Positions 16,684 to 27,485 of a stretch of DNA of 64,000 bases are shown piece by piece; positions within the stretch are counted from its first letter, which is position 1, and each line of letters opens with the position of its first letter. The position numbers were made by a program, and so were the translations under genes. The notes below the pieces were generated by a model, which saw only the letters and a list, made by a program, of their open reading frames with translations, had not been told where the DNA came from and made no database searches. Origin of the DNA: Terriglobales bacterium (GTDB lineage: Bacteria > Acidobacteriota > Terriglobia > Terriglobales > Acidobacteriaceae); NCBI GenBank assembly GCA_035567895.1, contig DATMPC010000028.1, forward strand, positions 124,001 through 188,000, in the 5' to 3' direction.

Positions 16684-17796
16684 ATGACAAAGATGTCAAA
16701 TTTCTATCCTGTAATCCTTGCTGGCGGAAGCGGCACGCGCTTCTGGCCGCGCAGCCGGCGCAAGATGGCTAAGCAGGTTCTGAACCTCGACGGCGACCAG
16801 TCGATGATTCAGCAGACCGTCGAGCGCTTGCTCCCGCTGGCCGATGAAGACAATTTCTGGGTCATCACGAACGATCACATCTTTGAAGTAATCAGCGGGC
16901 AACTAAAGAAGGTGCCGAAAAGGCAGATCGTCTCCGAACCGGTGGCACGCAACACTGCTCCTGCGATCGGACTGGCAGCATTCCTCCTCGCTCGGCAGAA
17001 CCCCAATGCAGTCATTGGCATGTTCCCGGCAGACCACGTGATCAAGGACGAGAAGAACTTTCGCAAGGTTCTCGCTGAAGGAGTCGAACTTGCCGCGGCT
17101 GGCGAAAATATCGTCGTGATGGGGATCGCGCCCAATCGTCCCGAAACGGGATACGGATACATCGAAGGCGGAGAGAAGCTTGGCGATGGTTTGTATCGCG
17201 TGCATCGCTTTACCGAGAAGCCCAATCAGCAACGCGCCGACGAGTTCCTCGCCGCCGGCAACTATTACTGGAATAGCGGAATCTTTCTGTGGTCGGCGAA
17301 GACGCTGGTCAACGCCATGCGTGAGCATTTATCTGAGACCGCGCCCTATCTCGAGGAGATTGCGGCGGCGTGGGGAACAGCGAAGTTCCACTCGATCTTC
17401 GCGCACCTTTACGAAAAGTGCGAAAACATCAGCATCGACTATGCGGTCTTGGAGCCGCGCTCCGCCAAAGGCGAGCACTCGTCGAACCTGTACTGCCTGC
17501 GCGCCGATTTCGGATGGAATGATCTCGGATCGTGGACGGCGCTCTTCGAACACCAGCTCTCCAACACGCACAATTGCGACGGATCCAACGTGATCGACGC
17601 CGAAGATCAATTCATTCTCAATGCCGAGGGCAACTACGTGTATTCGCCGAAGAAGTTTGTGGCGGCAGTGGGCGTGAAGAACCTCGTAGTTGTGGAGACC
17701 GAAGACGCCATCCTCATCACGACTCGGGAGCACTCCCAGGACGTGGGCAAGGTTGTGAAGCACCTGGCCGAGAAGAAGCTGACGAAGCTGATCTAG
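16684..17796 (+). CDS. manC: Mannose-1-phosphate guanylyltransferase
   Basis: 370 residues. It makes GDP-mannose from mannose-1-P and GTP. The nucleotide loop ILAGGSGTRFWPRSRRKMAK, FPADHVI, ETGYGYIEGG, RFTEKP and NSGIFLWSA are the signatures of the short form, without the C-terminal isomerase domain found in bifunctional enzymes. An alternative start is ATG 16693; neither has a strong ribosome site. Together with manA upstream and manB downstream it forms a complete fructose-6-P to GDP-mannose route. A strong terminator follows at 17830-17853. Confidence 0.93.
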   Translation: MTKMSNFYPVILAGGSGTRFWPRSRRKMAKQVLNLDGDQSMIQQTVERLLPLADEDNFWVITNDHIFEVISGQLKKVPKRQIVSEPVARNTAPAIGLAAFLLARQNPNAVIGMFPADHVIKDEKNFRKVLAEGVELAAAGENIVVMGIAPNRPETGYGYIEGGEKLGDGLYRVHRFTEKPNQQRADEFLAAGNYYWNSGIFLWSAKTLVNAMREHLSETAPYLEEIAAAWGTAKFHSIFAHLYEKCENISIDYAVLEPRSAKGEHSSNLYCLRADFGWNDLGSWTALFEHQLSNTHNCDGSNVIDAEDQFILNAEGNYVYSPKKFVAAVGVKNLVVVETEDAILITTREHSQDVGKVVKHLAEKKLTKLI

Positions 17797-17829
17797 GCCA
17801 GAACTCGTGAAACAAAGCTTCCTAGGACC

Positions 17830-17853
17830 CCCGCGCGCCCTCGCGCGGGTTTT
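17830..17853 (+). terminator. Rho-independent terminator after manC
   Basis: CCCGCGCG pairs with CGCGCGGG across a CCCT loop and is followed by TTTT. It sits 33 bases past the manC stop and separates the manA-manC pair from manB. Confidence 0.8.
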
Positions 17854-18063
17854 GCTGGCAAGACGAAGATTCAGGTAGCGCCAGTTGACGGTCACGAGCA
17901 CGCACTCTAAGTACACGTAGCAAACACCCGGCCGAGGGCGGCCGCAGGTCCTTAACCGGTTTGTCCGCATCCGGCAACTCTGCATCCAACTTTGAGGACT
18001 GGGTGCCGGTATGGTGCTCGCACCTTGCTAATCGTCTAAACTAGAAGGACTTTTTGCCGATCT

Positions 18064-19515
18064 ATGCAGCCAATTAAATTTGGAACCGACGGATGGCGGG
18101 GCATTATTGCTGACGATTTCACCTTCGCCAACGTCCGGCGCGCCGCCTCAGCCATTACCAACTATGTTTTGAAGAATGAAGACAGCCGCCGTGGCGTCAT
18201 GGTCGGCTACGACACTCGATTCGGATCGCGCCTGTTCGCGCAAGCCGTTGCCGAGGTGCTGACTGCCGCGGGCATCGACGTTCGCTTGGCCGATGACTAC
18301 ACACCCACGCCTGCGCTTTCGTTCGGTGTGAAGCACTTCGGCGCAGCGGGCGGCGTGATGATCACTTCGAGCCATAATCCGTTCAACTGGAATGGCGTTA
18401 AGTACAAGGCGAGTTATGGCGGATCGGGTCGGCCGGCAATTATGCAAGCTATCGAAGCTGAGCTCGACCAGCCGGTACCTAAAGGATCCAGAACAGGCAC
18501 GATTACCGACACTGACTTCAAGCAGCCTTACGGGGCTGCCATCAAGAAATTCGCCGACCTCGACAAGATCACAGCCGCGGGATTCAAGTTCCTGATTGAC
18601 TCTATGTACGGTTCAGGTCGCGGTGTGCTCTCCGGCATCTTCACCGAACGCGGCATCAAGCACGTTGAAATCCGCTCGGAAGTGAATCCGCTCTTTCCTG
18701 GAATCAATCCGGAGCCAATTGAGCCGCACGTGCGCGAGGCCCAGGAGGCGGTCGTGCGTGAAGGCTGCCATGGCGGCCTGATTACGGACGGAGACGCAGA
18801 TCGCATCGGCGCCGTGGCGGAAGATGGCAGTTACGTCGATGCGCACAAGATTTATTCCATCCTGCTTCGTTGGCTGCTTGAACGCAAAAAGTGGCCGGGT
18901 GAGGTAGTGCGGGCATTCAACACGACGAAGATGATCGATCGCATCTCCGCCGAGCATGGACGCAAGCTGCACGAATGCGGTATAGGTTTCAAGAACATCT
19001 GCGATCTCATGCTGGAACGCGATATCTTGATCGGTGGCGAAGAGTCCGGAGGGATCGGAATTACGCGGCATCTGCCAGAACGCGACGGCATTCTCAATGC
19101 TCTTCTCCTCGCAAACGTGATGGCGGAAGAAAAGCGCACGCTGGCCGAACTGGTGCAGGACCTCCAGAAGAAATACGGGGAGCACTATTACGCGCGTCTC
19201 GACATGCACATCCCGAATGAGCTGAAAGAGTCGGCGATCGCGCGCGCCAAGTCCGGAGTACGCGAGATGGGCGGAAACAAAGTCTTGCGTGTCGAGACCC
19301 TCGACGGGGTGAAGTTCTTCCTCGATGCGCCAAAGGGAAGGCCGGGAACCGCGGCGCCACCGGCGGAGGCATGGCTACTGCTGCGTGCTTCCGGAACGGA
19401 GCCATTGCTACGTGTCTACTCTGAGGCCGGATCGCCTGAAATTGTGCAACAGCTACTAAAATCAGCTGAGGCCTTCGTCTATCAGGACGAAATGGCGGGA
19501 ACAGCAGCTCACTGA
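18064..19515 (+). CDS. manB: Phosphoglucomutase/phosphomannomutase
   Basis: 483 residues of the alpha-D-phosphohexomutase superfamily. The start is KFGTDGWRGIIADDFTFANV; the phosphoserine loop is MITSSHNPFNWNGVKYKA near residue 100; the metal loop is ITDGDADRIGA near 242; the sugar loop is GGEESGGIG; the phosphate loop near the end is RASGTEPLLRVY. Such enzymes convert hexose-6-P to hexose-1-P; with manA and manC just upstream, mannose-1-P is the likely main product, but glucose specificity cannot be excluded. The next gene begins inside the stop codon (TGATG). Confidence 0.92.
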   Translation: MQPIKFGTDGWRGIIADDFTFANVRRAASAITNYVLKNEDSRRGVMVGYDTRFGSRLFAQAVAEVLTAAGIDVRLADDYTPTPALSFGVKHFGAAGGVMITSSHNPFNWNGVKYKASYGGSGRPAIMQAIEAELDQPVPKGSRTGTITDTDFKQPYGAAIKKFADLDKITAAGFKFLIDSMYGSGRGVLSGIFTERGIKHVEIRSEVNPLFPGINPEPIEPHVREAQEAVVREGCHGGLITDGDADRIGAVAEDGSYVDAHKIYSILLRWLLERKKWPGEVVRAFNTTKMIDRISAEHGRKLHECGIGFKNICDLMLERDILIGGEESGGIGITRHLPERDGILNALLLANVMAEEKRTLAELVQDLQKKYGEHYYARLDMHIPNELKESAIARAKSGVREMGGNKVLRVETLDGVKFFLDAPKGRPGTAAPPAEAWLLLRASGTEPLLRVYSEAGSPEIVQQLLKSAEAFVYQDEMAGTAAH

Positions 19516-20666
19516 TGTCTGCAACCAACACCGACGTCGCCGGCCACGTCCATGCCGACACGCCCGAGGCGCGGCAGTATAGCCGCATCCGCCGCTGGAT
19601 TTCTGTTGCGGATACCACACTGGGAATCGCCTTCCTCGTGGTACTGCTGGCGATGGGATGGACGGGCGATCTCCGCGATTTCGCTTTGCGCTTTGCGCAC
19701 GAGCACTATGCGCTGGCTCTCTTCTTTTATGTGCTGCTCCTAACTGTTATCAGCAAAGCCATCAGCCTTCCGCTCGACATCTACAGCTTCCACCTTGAAC
19801 ATCGCTTCCATCTCTCGAACCAACACGCACCTGCCTGGATGCTCGACGAAATAAAAGGCTGGGCCGTCGGGCTGGTGCTCGCGACTCTATTGGCGGAACT
19901 CGTTTATTGGATTATCCGCAGTGCAGCGACTTATTGGTGGCTCATCGCCTGGATCGCATTTACGGCGCTGTTTGTGGTGTTCGCACAGCTTGCCCCGGTT
20001 GTGCTCTTTCCTATCTTCTACAAATTCGTTCCGCTCGAAGATCAGGAGCTGCGGAATCGGCTCGTAAAGTTGAGTGAGCGCGCCGGAACCCGTGTGCGCG
20101 GAGTCTACGAATGGAAGCTTTCAGAAAAGAGTAAGAAAGCAAATGCCGCGCTTACAGGTTTAGGGAATACTCGCCGTATCATCTTGGCGGACACGCTACT
20201 GCAGAACTACTCGCATGACGAGATCGAAGCGGTGCTCGCCCACGAACTCGGACATCATGTGCACCGGCACATTCTTAAGAGCATCGTCCTGCAGATGGTC
20301 GTCACGTTGGTCGGCTTCTGGGCCGCGAATGAAGTATTGCGCTACGCGACTTATCAGTGGCACATGTTCGATCTGCTTTCCGATTTCGCAAATCTGCCGC
20401 TACTGGCTCTCGTTTCCGCAGGGCTTTCGTTGATCCTGATGCCGGCGCTGAACGCGTACTCACGCTACAACGAACGTCAGGCAGACCGTTACTGCTGGCA
20501 ATCAGTGCCGAGTGTCGATCCCTTCATCACGGCGATGGACAAGCTCAGCGCGCAAAACCTCTCCGAGAAGAAGCCGTCGCGTGTGATTGAGATCCTCTTC
20601 CATTCGCATCCTGCCGTCTCGCGGCGCATAGCGTCAGCAAAGAGCTTTGCTGCTGCGAAAGCCTAA
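19515..20666 (+). CDS. M48 family metalloprotease, Ste24/CAAX-protease-like
   Basis: 383 residues with several membrane segments. The zinc site is HELGHHVHRH near residue 243, and the third ligand Glu lies in NERQADRYC. The layout (long N-terminal membrane region, RVRGVYEWKLSEKSKKANAA, then HExxH) is that of Ste24-type peptidases, which in bacteria act in membrane protein quality control. The start codon overlaps the manB stop by one base, so the two are co-translated. Confidence 0.9.
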   Translation: MSATNTDVAGHVHADTPEARQYSRIRRWISVADTTLGIAFLVVLLAMGWTGDLRDFALRFAHEHYALALFFYVLLLTVISKAISLPLDIYSFHLEHRFHLSNQHAPAWMLDEIKGWAVGLVLATLLAELVYWIIRSAATYWWLIAWIAFTALFVVFAQLAPVVLFPIFYKFVPLEDQELRNRLVKLSERAGTRVRGVYEWKLSEKSKKANAALTGLGNTRRIILADTLLQNYSHDEIEAVLAHELGHHVHRHILKSIVLQMVVTLVGFWAANEVLRYATYQWHMFDLLSDFANLPLLALVSAGLSLILMPALNAYSRYNERQADRYCWQSVPSVDPFITAMDKLSAQNLSEKKPSRVIEILFHSHPAVSRRIASAKSFAAAKA

Positions 20667-20761
20667 GTACTGCCATTTGCGGGCGTCACACGCGGTGTAA
20701 ACTATCAGGTTGCGGCAAGCTCTCGTGCTGCCGCAGTACACCTTCCTAAAAGGATCCTCCA

Positions 20762-22363
20762 ATGGCAGCAACCGTCGAGACCCTTCCTGCTATTTCCTTA
20801 CGTTCGCCTCGCGGCGAGTTTCGGAATACTCCACCAATCGACTTCACCAGTCCGGAGAATGCTCGGGCCATGCGTGATGCTCTGCGCCAAGTTCACGCGC
20901 AGCTCGGGACCGAGTATGACTTGGTAATCGGCGGGGAAATGATCCGCACCAAGGAAAAGATCAAGTCGGTAAATCCTGCTAAACCGTCGGAGTTAGTGGG
21001 TGTTCACCAAAAGGCAGGTGCCGAGCACGTGGAACCTGCGATGCACGCTGCTCTGAATGCATTCGAGAGCTGGCGCACCACATCCTGGGAGGAACGAGCG
21101 GCGTTGCTGCTGAATGCGAGCGCGATTATCCAGTCGCGGCGGCTGGAATTCGACGCCTGGATGGTTTACGAGGTGGGAAAGAATTGGGTTGAAGCTGACG
21201 CGGACACCGGCGAGACCATAGACTTCCTCGAATTCTACGCGCGAGAAGCCCTGCGCTTGTCGAAAGTGCAGACGCCCGTGCAACTCCCCGGGGAGCGCGA
21301 CGAGTTGCTCTACATTCCTCTCGGCGTCGGTGCCGTAATTCCACCGTGGAACTTTCCCTTCGCGATCATGGCCGGTATGACTTCGGCTGCAATCGTCTGC
21401 GGAAATACTGTGATCCTGAAACCATCGAGTGACTCGCCCACAATCGCAGCAAAGTTTTTTGAGGCTCTGCAGGAAGCGGGAATGCCGGACGGGGTTGTGA
21501 ACTTCTGTCCCGGATCGGGAGCCACGTTCGGCAACGCGCTAGTGGAGCATCCTAAGACCCGCTTCATCGCTTTCACCGGATCGAAAGGGGTTGGGCTCGA
21601 CATTCATTCGCGCGCAGCCCAACCGCGCAAAGGGCAGATATGGATTAAGCGCACGATACTGGAGATGGGTGGGAAGGACTCCATTATCGTGCAGGCGGAT
21701 TGCGATTTGGATTCGGCTGTCGAGGGTGTGGTCGCCTCCGCGTTCGGCTTCAACGGGCAAAAGTGTTCGGCATGCTCGCGCGCGATCGTCGAAGAGCCTG
21801 TCTACGATCTTTTCGTCTCCCGACTACGCGATCGAGTGAGCCAGTTGGCGCAAGGGGATCCCGCCGAGAACAAGAGCACCGGCCCGGTTGTCAACGAGGG
21901 CGCGATGAAATCGATTCTTGAGTACATCGAGATCGGCAAGAAAGAAGGGCGACTCATCAACGGGGGAGGGCGCGCGACTGAACATGGTGACGGCTATTAC
22001 GTCCAGCCGACAGTCATCGCCGACGTGGCGCCAAACGCACGAATCTCTCAGGAAGAGATCTTTGGTCCGGTTCTGGCCGTTATCAAGGCGAAGGATTTTG
22101 AGGAGTCGCTGGCCATAGCTAACAACACCGAATACGGGCTAACAGGCGCCATCTATACCTCCTCGCGCGACAAGATAGAAGCTGCCAAGCGCGATTTCCA
22201 TGTTGGGAACCTGTACATCAATCGCAAGTGCACAGGAGCTATAGTGGGCGCGCATCCCTTCGGCGGATTTAACATGTCCGGCACCGACTCCAAGGCTGGC
22301 GGCCCCGATTATCTATATTTATTCACCCAGGCAAAATCCGTAGCAGAGAAGGTGCAGCGCTAA
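20762..22363 (+). CDS. rocA: L-glutamate gamma-semialdehyde (P5C) dehydrogenase
   Basis: 533 residues of the aldehyde dehydrogenase superfamily. It oxidises pyrroline-5-carboxylate/glutamate semialdehyde to glutamate with NAD in proline and arginine breakdown. Family marks: [31 protein letters not shown], the general base Glu in [11 protein letters not shown] near 300, the catalytic Cys in [14 protein letters not shown] near 336, and [19 protein letters not shown]. It stands alone, without the proline dehydrogenase half of PutA. The length and N-terminal extension fit the stand-alone P5C dehydrogenases. Its TAA overlaps the glyA ATG. Confidence 0.9.
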   Translation: MAATVETLPAISLRSPRGEFRNTPPIDFTSPENARAMRDALRQVHAQLGTEYDLVIGGEMIRTKEKIKSVNPAKPSELVGVHQKAGAEHVEPAMHAALNAFESWRTTSWEERAALLLNASAIIQSRRLEFDAWMVYEVGKNWVEADADTGETIDFLEFYAREALRLSKVQTPVQLPGERDELLYIPLGVGAVIPPWNFPFAIMAGMTSAAIVCGNTVILKPSSDSPTIAAKFFEALQEAGMPDGVVNFCPGSGATFGNALVEHPKTRFIAFTGSKGVGLDIHSRAAQPRKGQIWIKRTILEMGGKDSIIVQADCDLDSAVEGVVASAFGFNGQKCSACSRAIVEEPVYDLFVSRLRDRVSQLAQGDPAENKSTGPVVNEGAMKSILEYIEIGKKEGRLINGGGRATEHGDGYYVQPTVIADVAPNARISQEEIFGPVLAVIKAKDFEESLAIANNTEYGLTGAIYTSSRDKIEAAKRDFHVGNLYINRKCTGAIVGAHPFGGFNMSGTDSKAGGPDYLYLFTQAKSVAEKVQR

Positions 22364-23649
22364 TGGCCGACCGCATGGAGCGCCCGCTATCGGAAGCCGA
22401 TCCGGATGTATTTGCGGCCATCGAGCACGAGCAGCGCCGTCAACATGAGGGCCTGGAGCTTATCGCTTCAGAGAACTTTGTCAGCGAAGCAGTTCTGGAA
22501 GCTGCGGGAAGCGTATTCACGAATAAGTATGCGGAAGGCTACCCGGGCAGGCGCTACTACGGCGGCTGCGAGTTCACGGATGTAGTGGAGAACCTGGCTC
22601 GTGAGCGTGCGAAGCAACTTTTTCACGCGGAGCATGTAAATGTGCAGCCGCATTCAGGATCCCAAGCCAATGCTGCGGCTTATTCTTCCGTGCTGCAGCC
22701 AGGCGATACCATTTTGGGACTCGACCTTGCTCATGGCGGTCATCTCACGCATGGCCATAAGCTGAATTTCTCCGGCAAACTTTACAAAGTCGTCTCCTAC
22801 GGCGTGCGCAAGGATACCGAAACTATCGATTACGACGAGCTTGAGCAAATCGCCATGCGCGAAAAGCCCAAGCTTATTATCGGAGGGGGCAGCGCTTATC
22901 CGCGCATCTTCGATTTCCAGCGAATGCGGGCAATCGCCGACCTCTGCGGAGCCCTGCTCCTGATCGATATGGCGCATTTCGCCGGACTCGTCGCCGGCGG
23001 CGTGCATCCTTCTCCGGTTCCTCACGCGCAGATTGTGACCACCACGACACATAAAACGTTGCGGGGGCCGCGCGCCGGCATGATCCTCTGCAAGCAGGAA
23101 TATGCGGCGGCCGTCGACAAGAACGTCTTTCCCGGACATCAAGGCGGGCCGCTCGTGCACATCATCGCGGCGAAGGCAGTCGCGTTCAAAGAAGCACTGG
23201 AGCCCACCTTCGCCGACTATGCTCGGCAAATCGTCGCCAACGCGAAGGTGCTGGCGCAGACGTTGAAAGATGCAGGCTTCCGCATCATTTCGGGTGGAAC
23301 CGATACCCACCTCATGCTGGTGGATGTCTTCGCCAAAGGGATGTTGGGCAGCGAAGCGGAAGTGGCGCTGGGCAAGGCGGGCATTACGGTGAACAAGAAT
23401 GCAATTCCGTTCGACACGAATCCGCCCCTAAAGCCGAGTGGAATCCGAATTGGAACGCCGGCGGTCACAACGCGCGGCATGAAAGAATCTGATATGAAGC
23501 AGATCGGCCGCTGGATCGCCGAAGCACTCGAGCGTCGTGCGGACGACAAGGCTCTGGATCGCATTCGTCATCAAGTATTCGAGCTGGCCGAGCACTTTCC
23601 GCTGTACGCCGAGCGAAGAACCCGCGGCGGAGTTCTAATGGCGAGGTAG
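22363..23649 (+). CDS. glyA: Serine hydroxymethyltransferase
   Basis: 428 residues. It converts serine and tetrahydrofolate to glycine and methylene-tetrahydrofolate with PLP. Signatures: [63 protein letters not shown] and the PLP lysine in [14 protein letters not shown] near 231. The start codon overlaps the rocA stop by one base (TAATG), so the two amino-acid genes are coupled. A perfect 13-bp stem terminator follows. Confidence 0.96.
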   Translation: MADRMERPLSEADPDVFAAIEHEQRRQHEGLELIASENFVSEAVLEAAGSVFTNKYAEGYPGRRYYGGCEFTDVVENLARERAKQLFHAEHVNVQPHSGSQANAAAYSSVLQPGDTILGLDLAHGGHLTHGHKLNFSGKLYKVVSYGVRKDTETIDYDELEQIAMREKPKLIIGGGSAYPRIFDFQRMRAIADLCGALLLIDMAHFAGLVAGGVHPSPVPHAQIVTTTTHKTLRGPRAGMILCKQEYAAAVDKNVFPGHQGGPLVHIIAAKAVAFKEALEPTFADYARQIVANAKVLAQTLKDAGFRIISGGTDTHLMLVDVFAKGMLGSEAEVALGKAGITVNKNAIPFDTNPPLKPSGIRIGTPAVTTRGMKESDMKQIGRWIAEALERRADDKALDRIRHQVFELAEHFPLYAERRTRGGVLMAR

Positions 23650-23659
23650 GGGCAGCAAG

Positions 23660-23705
23660 AAGCAAATACTCATATCCGCGTTTATCTGCGTGAGTATTTG
23701 CTTTT
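23660..23705 (+). terminator. Rho-independent terminator after glyA
   Basis: AAGCAAATACTCA pairs perfectly over 13 bases with TGAGTATTTGCTT, ending in TTTT. It is 11 bases after the glyA stop. The A-rich left arm means it could also stop transcription coming from the minus strand. Confidence 0.85.
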
Positions 23706-23737
23706 GCAGTTGACGTTCTCTGCGAGCCCGAACAACA

Positions 23738-24271
23738 TCATTGCGGACTACCGTTCCACGACTCTAACGCCAGCTTCCATGAGCCATCGGTTTGCTTCCG
23801 CAGGATCAGGGTGATCTTGCCTTTGTTCTTGACTGGCTCAGCGCGGTCGGGAACCGACACAGTCTGAGTGTTGATCCCCCATTCATAGGCAACGTCGCCG
23901 GCGATGCGTGTCCCCCGCCAATCGACGTCGCACTGCAGCACCTTTACGCCCTTCATCTTCTCACTGAGCCCCGTGAGCCAGCCGGAGATTTCGGTCTTGC
24001 CGACCATGGGCTCCATGCCGGGCAGTAGGTCGACTCCGTCATCGGTCCACAACTGAACGGCGGCATCATGATTCATGCTTCGGCAGGCATTGATGAAGGC
24101 GCGGTTAAAGTCGTCCAGCCCTTTTCTGGCGTCCGGGCTAGAAGCACTGAGTCCGGGTCCGGGATCAGTAGCGCTCGGCCTGTCCTGAGCGAACGCGCCA
24201 CGCTCCGAAACCATAAGAACTGTAAGAATAAGAAAAACAAGGAAGAAGGCGGAGAACCTAGGCAATTTCAT
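23738..24271 (-). CDS. Exported SnoaL/DUF4440-like (NTF2 fold) protein
   Basis: 177 residues from ATG 24271, chosen because it starts a good signal peptide (MKLPRFSAFFLVFLILTVLM, cleavage after AFA); a GTG at 24307 is also in frame. The mature part has the NTF2-like pattern: FNRAFINACRSMNHDAAVQL, WTDDGVDLLPG, then strands ending GSWKLALESWNG. Proteins of this fold act as small hydrolases or isomerases or have no enzyme role. It is divergent from the gene at 24391. Confidence 0.75.
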   Translation of the reverse strand: MKLPRFSAFFLVFLILTVLMVSERGAFAQDRPSATDPGPGLSASSPDARKGLDDFNRAFINACRSMNHDAAVQLWTDDGVDLLPGMEPMVGKTEISGWLTGLSEKMKGVKVLQCDVDWRGTRIAGDVAYEWGINTQTVSVPDRAEPVKNKGKITLILRKQTDGSWKLALESWNGSPQ

Positions 24272-24390
24272 TGCCCGAGGAATGTAGCACTTGATTCGGG
24301 TACTCACAAAATTCCACCGAATCTGGCCTTCCTTAAGCTCGGATTTCGCTTCTAAACAGGTGTTCGCCCCTAACTATCTGGAGTTGTGTC

Positions 24391-25191
24391 ATGCCGGGCC
24401 CCCGCTATCAGTCCACCCTTACGACGGCTATGTCCGCCGCCCTGCTGCTTGCTTTGCTCTTTGCAAACGCGAACGCAGAAGCCGCCGATTTCGGGAGCGC
24501 AGCTAACGAACGCCCTGACATGGCTACTCTGGTGAAACGAATCATCGAGGCGCAGTTAGACAATCGTGCGCGTGCGAAACCTTATTCAGTCACACGTGAA
24601 TACAAAGTCTTTGGCTCGGGGGTAAATCGGCCACGCACGGAGGTGCTTGCGCAGGTTAATTTTCTGCCTCCCAATGTGAAGAGCTACGGGATCGATCAGA
24701 GCACCGGTGGAATGGGTGAGAAAGTTGTTCGCCGCATTCTTGACCACGAAGTGGACTCCACCCGCGATCCCAAGATGATGATGGTGAACGAGAGTAATTA
24801 CGATTTCGCTTACGCAGGCCAAGGCGTTGTTGGTGGAGTTCGATGCTACAAGCTGGAGATCACGCCCCGACACGAACGAAAGGATTTGCTCAACGCCATC
24901 ATCTGGGTGGACCAGGGTTCATACCGAATCCTGCGGATCGAAGGCGATCCCGTAAAGAGTCCTTCCTTTTGGGTGAAGGATGTCCATGTAGTAATCGACT
25001 ATGCCGAGGTTGCCGGCATGTGGCTGCAAACTCAAACGCAGGCAATGGCACACCTACGCTTCGGCGGAGAGTACAAAATAATCTCGCACGACTTGAACTA
25101 CGACGTTGCCCAAACTGTCGCGGCGACTACCCCTGCGGCGCGAGCGCGTCGCAGGCACTCATCGGCGATCATGGCTGTGGGTGTGAGATAG
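24391..25191 (+). CDS. Exported protein, LolA/outer-membrane-lipoprotein-sorting-like
   Basis: 266 residues with a signal peptide (MSAALLLALLFANANAEA). The mature chain is a series of strands: YSVTREYKVFGSG, VLAQVNFLPPNVKSYGI, CYKLEITPRHERKDLLNAII, YRILRIEGDP, and DVHVVIDYAEVAGMWLQTQ. This order resembles the open beta-barrel of LolA/LolB-related sorting proteins, but lacks a feature that proves it. Acidobacteria have many such paralogues of unknown cargo. A basic tail (ARARRRH) ends the protein. Confidence 0.65.
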   Translation: MPGPRYQSTLTTAMSAALLLALLFANANAEAADFGSAANERPDMATLVKRIIEAQLDNRARAKPYSVTREYKVFGSGVNRPRTEVLAQVNFLPPNVKSYGIDQSTGGMGEKVVRRILDHEVDSTRDPKMMMVNESNYDFAYAGQGVVGGVRCYKLEITPRHERKDLLNAIIWVDQGSYRILRIEGDPVKSPSFWVKDVHVVIDYAEVAGMWLQTQTQAMAHLRFGGEYKIISHDLNYDVAQTVAATTPAARARRRHSSAIMAVGVR

Positions 25192-25197
25192 CGGCAC

Positions 25198-27282
25198 CTA
25201 CTTCGGCCTCACCACCACAATTCTCGGATTGAAGGTCACGGAGATCTGGTTTGCGTCTGTCGGACCTCCGGTAGCCGTTAGGTCGATGCGATGCACGAAC
25301 GGACCTGTGCTGCCGTTGGCTGCAGTCCCCACATACAGTGAGTGGGCGTCCTGCGTGAGTCCGCCGGAAAACAATACGCCACCTGGATTCACCAGCGCGA
25401 TCGTTCCCGTCGTGCCGTCCGCAAAGTGATAGAACGGAACTCCCGTTGCTGCGCTGCCGCCACTGTATCCCGTGAGGAATGCGTTGGAGTCATCTGAAGC
25501 CACGGCTATGCTCGTGGGCGTTCCCACGAATGCGGGGAGAGCTGCATTGCGGCCGGTGTTGCTGGTGGTTGGGGGACACCCGTTGCTGTTGACGACACTA
25601 TAGCTGACATCTGTCCAGCCTCCCGATCCGACACCCACCATGTGAGTACCATCGGGCATCGGCGCAAGAATGTTGGCAGCCCCGGCGGCTCCAGGCAGGG
25701 GGGAATCGTTGCACACTGCGAGTCCTAAAATGGAACTACCCCCCAAGTACGCCACTGCACCCTGCGGGGTGAAGGCAACACCATCGGCAGCTCCGCTAAG
25801 AGTCTTCAAACCAGTTGAGGGAGAATACTCGTACAACGCCGAGCCACTGGTGAAGTAGGCCTTGCTGTTATCGCTATCGAAATCGGCGTTGGTGACCCCC
25901 GCCAGATCGAACGTCTGAGCCGTATTTGCAACGGCATCGAAGACGAACACCTTGCCTGCTGATGTGTCTGAGATAACAACCTTGTTGCCATCGTTCGAGA
26001 CGGTCAGTACCACTCCAGTGATCCCGCTTGCCGTCGCTGTCACCGTGTTCGTGCCTGGATCGAAGATCAACATGCCAACCGAACTGCCCAGGTAGGCCTT
26101 ACTGCCGGCACGACTGAAGACCATCGAGTTCGGAGATCCAGGCAGAGTGATCGCCGTTCCGGCCGTGTTGGCAGCGCTGTCGATGGGGATGAGGGAGGTA
26201 TTCGCCGTGCTATCGGGCTTGTCGCTTCCGGTTACGTAGATCGTAGTCGCCGTTGTTCCAGTAACGGTTCCAATTACCGGATTACTGTACACCGCAAGAC
26301 CAGCGCCGGTGCCGTTGAAATTCACATTCGGACCGGACGCTTGGTTACATCCTGGAGGCACGCATGAAGCGATGAGTGTTGTCACGCCCGCGCCTGGCGT
26401 TGTGACCGCTCCGGCGCTCGTGATCGCAGCTGCAGTTGGAATGTAACTGGAAAAAGTAAGTGAGGCGCCCGTAATCGGCTGACCCAGAATGTCGGTCACA
26501 TCGGCCACAAGTGTCTCCGTCGTGCCCGTGGCGACGCTGAACGTGGTATCGGTTACGCCTGTCAGATGTAGCGAGATCGTCTTGGGAGGACAGGCGACAA
26601 CTACTGCGGGAGTGCCCGTGGTATTTGCGACCGAAGCAACCACTGTAGTTGCTCCGGGCTGCCGCGATGTGGCCACGCCATTTGAATCCACGGTGGCTAC
26701 AGTGCCCGAGCCTGTGCTCCACGTCAGTGGACCAACGTTAGCCGTGATGTCGACCGGCTGCGGGTTACCGGGTACATTCGTGAAAACCCTTGCCGTGAAC
26801 TGTTCCGTCTGATTCTGGGAGACGCAAACCGGAGGATTGGCGGGACCGGACACGATAATGTTGTCCACATGCCTGTGGACATATACAGGCACAGTGGCAG
26901 TGAGTCCGCCAGACGTCGCGGTCACGTTGACCACCTGGTCAGGCAACGGATTTCCGCTGCTGTCCTTCGTCTGGCAAACGATGTTGTTGCTGTCGAACAC
27001 GCCGGCGCAGATCAATCCGGCGGAGGTTACTGTCACGAGGGCCGGATTGGCTGAAGTGTACGTGACCGTCGGAGTGGGAGTAATCGCCGTACCGCTTGAG
27101 TTGGCGACGCTTACGGAAAAGCCTGCTACATCTCCATGAGTGAGCGAAAGGCTACTCGGTGTTGCGGTGATTGTTGCTGGAGTGTTTGAAGTCGAGCTGG
27201 AGCTGCTTCCACCACCACAAGATGCCAGTACCGCGGCTGCCCCGCAAAGCAGGAGCATCCGGGTGACCAGATAAAGACGCAT
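25198..27282 (-). CDS. Lipoprotein with Ig-like (BIG) repeats and a beta-propeller-like C-terminal half
   Basis: 694 residues from ATG 27282, which follows GGGAGGGTAC, a strong ribosome site. The signal peptide ends in a lipobox (VLASC, then GGGSSSSS linker). The first 330 residues are Ig-like repeats: ITATPSSLSLTHGDVAGFSV, NGVATSRQPGATTVVASV, GAVTTPGAGVTTLIA. The second half has repeated units such as GSKAYLGSSVGMLIFDPGTN and DNSKAYFTSGSALYEYSP, typical of beta-propeller repeats in surface proteins. No enzymatic motif seen. It probably sits on the outer membrane surface; the partner is unknown. Confidence 0.8.
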   Translation of the reverse strand: MRLYLVTRMLLLCGAAAVLASCGGGSSSSSTSNTPATITATPSSLSLTHGDVAGFSVSVANSSGTAITPTPTVTYTSANPALVTVTSAGLICAGVFDSNNIVCQTKDSSGNPLPDQVVNVTATSGGLTATVPVYVHRHVDNIIVSGPANPPVCVSQNQTEQFTARVFTNVPGNPQPVDITANVGPLTWSTGSGTVATVDSNGVATSRQPGATTVVASVANTTGTPAVVVACPPKTISLHLTGVTDTTFSVATGTTETLVADVTDILGQPITGASLTFSSYIPTAAAITSAGAVTTPGAGVTTLIASCVPPGCNQASGPNVNFNGTGAGLAVYSNPVIGTVTGTTATTIYVTGSDKPDSTANTSLIPIDSAANTAGTAITLPGSPNSMVFSRAGSKAYLGSSVGMLIFDPGTNTVTATASGITGVVLTVSNDGNKVVISDTSAGKVFVFDAVANTAQTFDLAGVTNADFDSDNSKAYFTSGSALYEYSPSTGLKTLSGAADGVAFTPQGAVAYLGGSSILGLAVCNDSPLPGAAGAANILAPMPDGTHMVGVGSGGWTDVSYSVVNSNGCPPTTSNTGRNAALPAFVGTPTSIAVASDDSNAFLTGYSGGSAATGVPFYHFADGTTGTIALVNPGGVLFSGGLTQDAHSLYVGTAANGSTGPFVHRIDLTATGGPTDANQISVTFNPRIVVVRPK

Positions 27283-27485
27283 GTACCCTCCCCGCTGCCC
27301 CGGTTCACCTGGCGCGATTAACTGCACCGAGGGATAAAAGTCAGCGGAAGCAATGAAAAAAATACTGAAAAGAATGAACCATACAGTTTAGAGTCGCCAA
27401 GCCGAGTGGAGCAAGCGAGCGGGACGGTGCGGAGTAACCGCGGCTCTGGCACTGGAGAAATGCTGTGGCACTTGAGGTTCGTGTC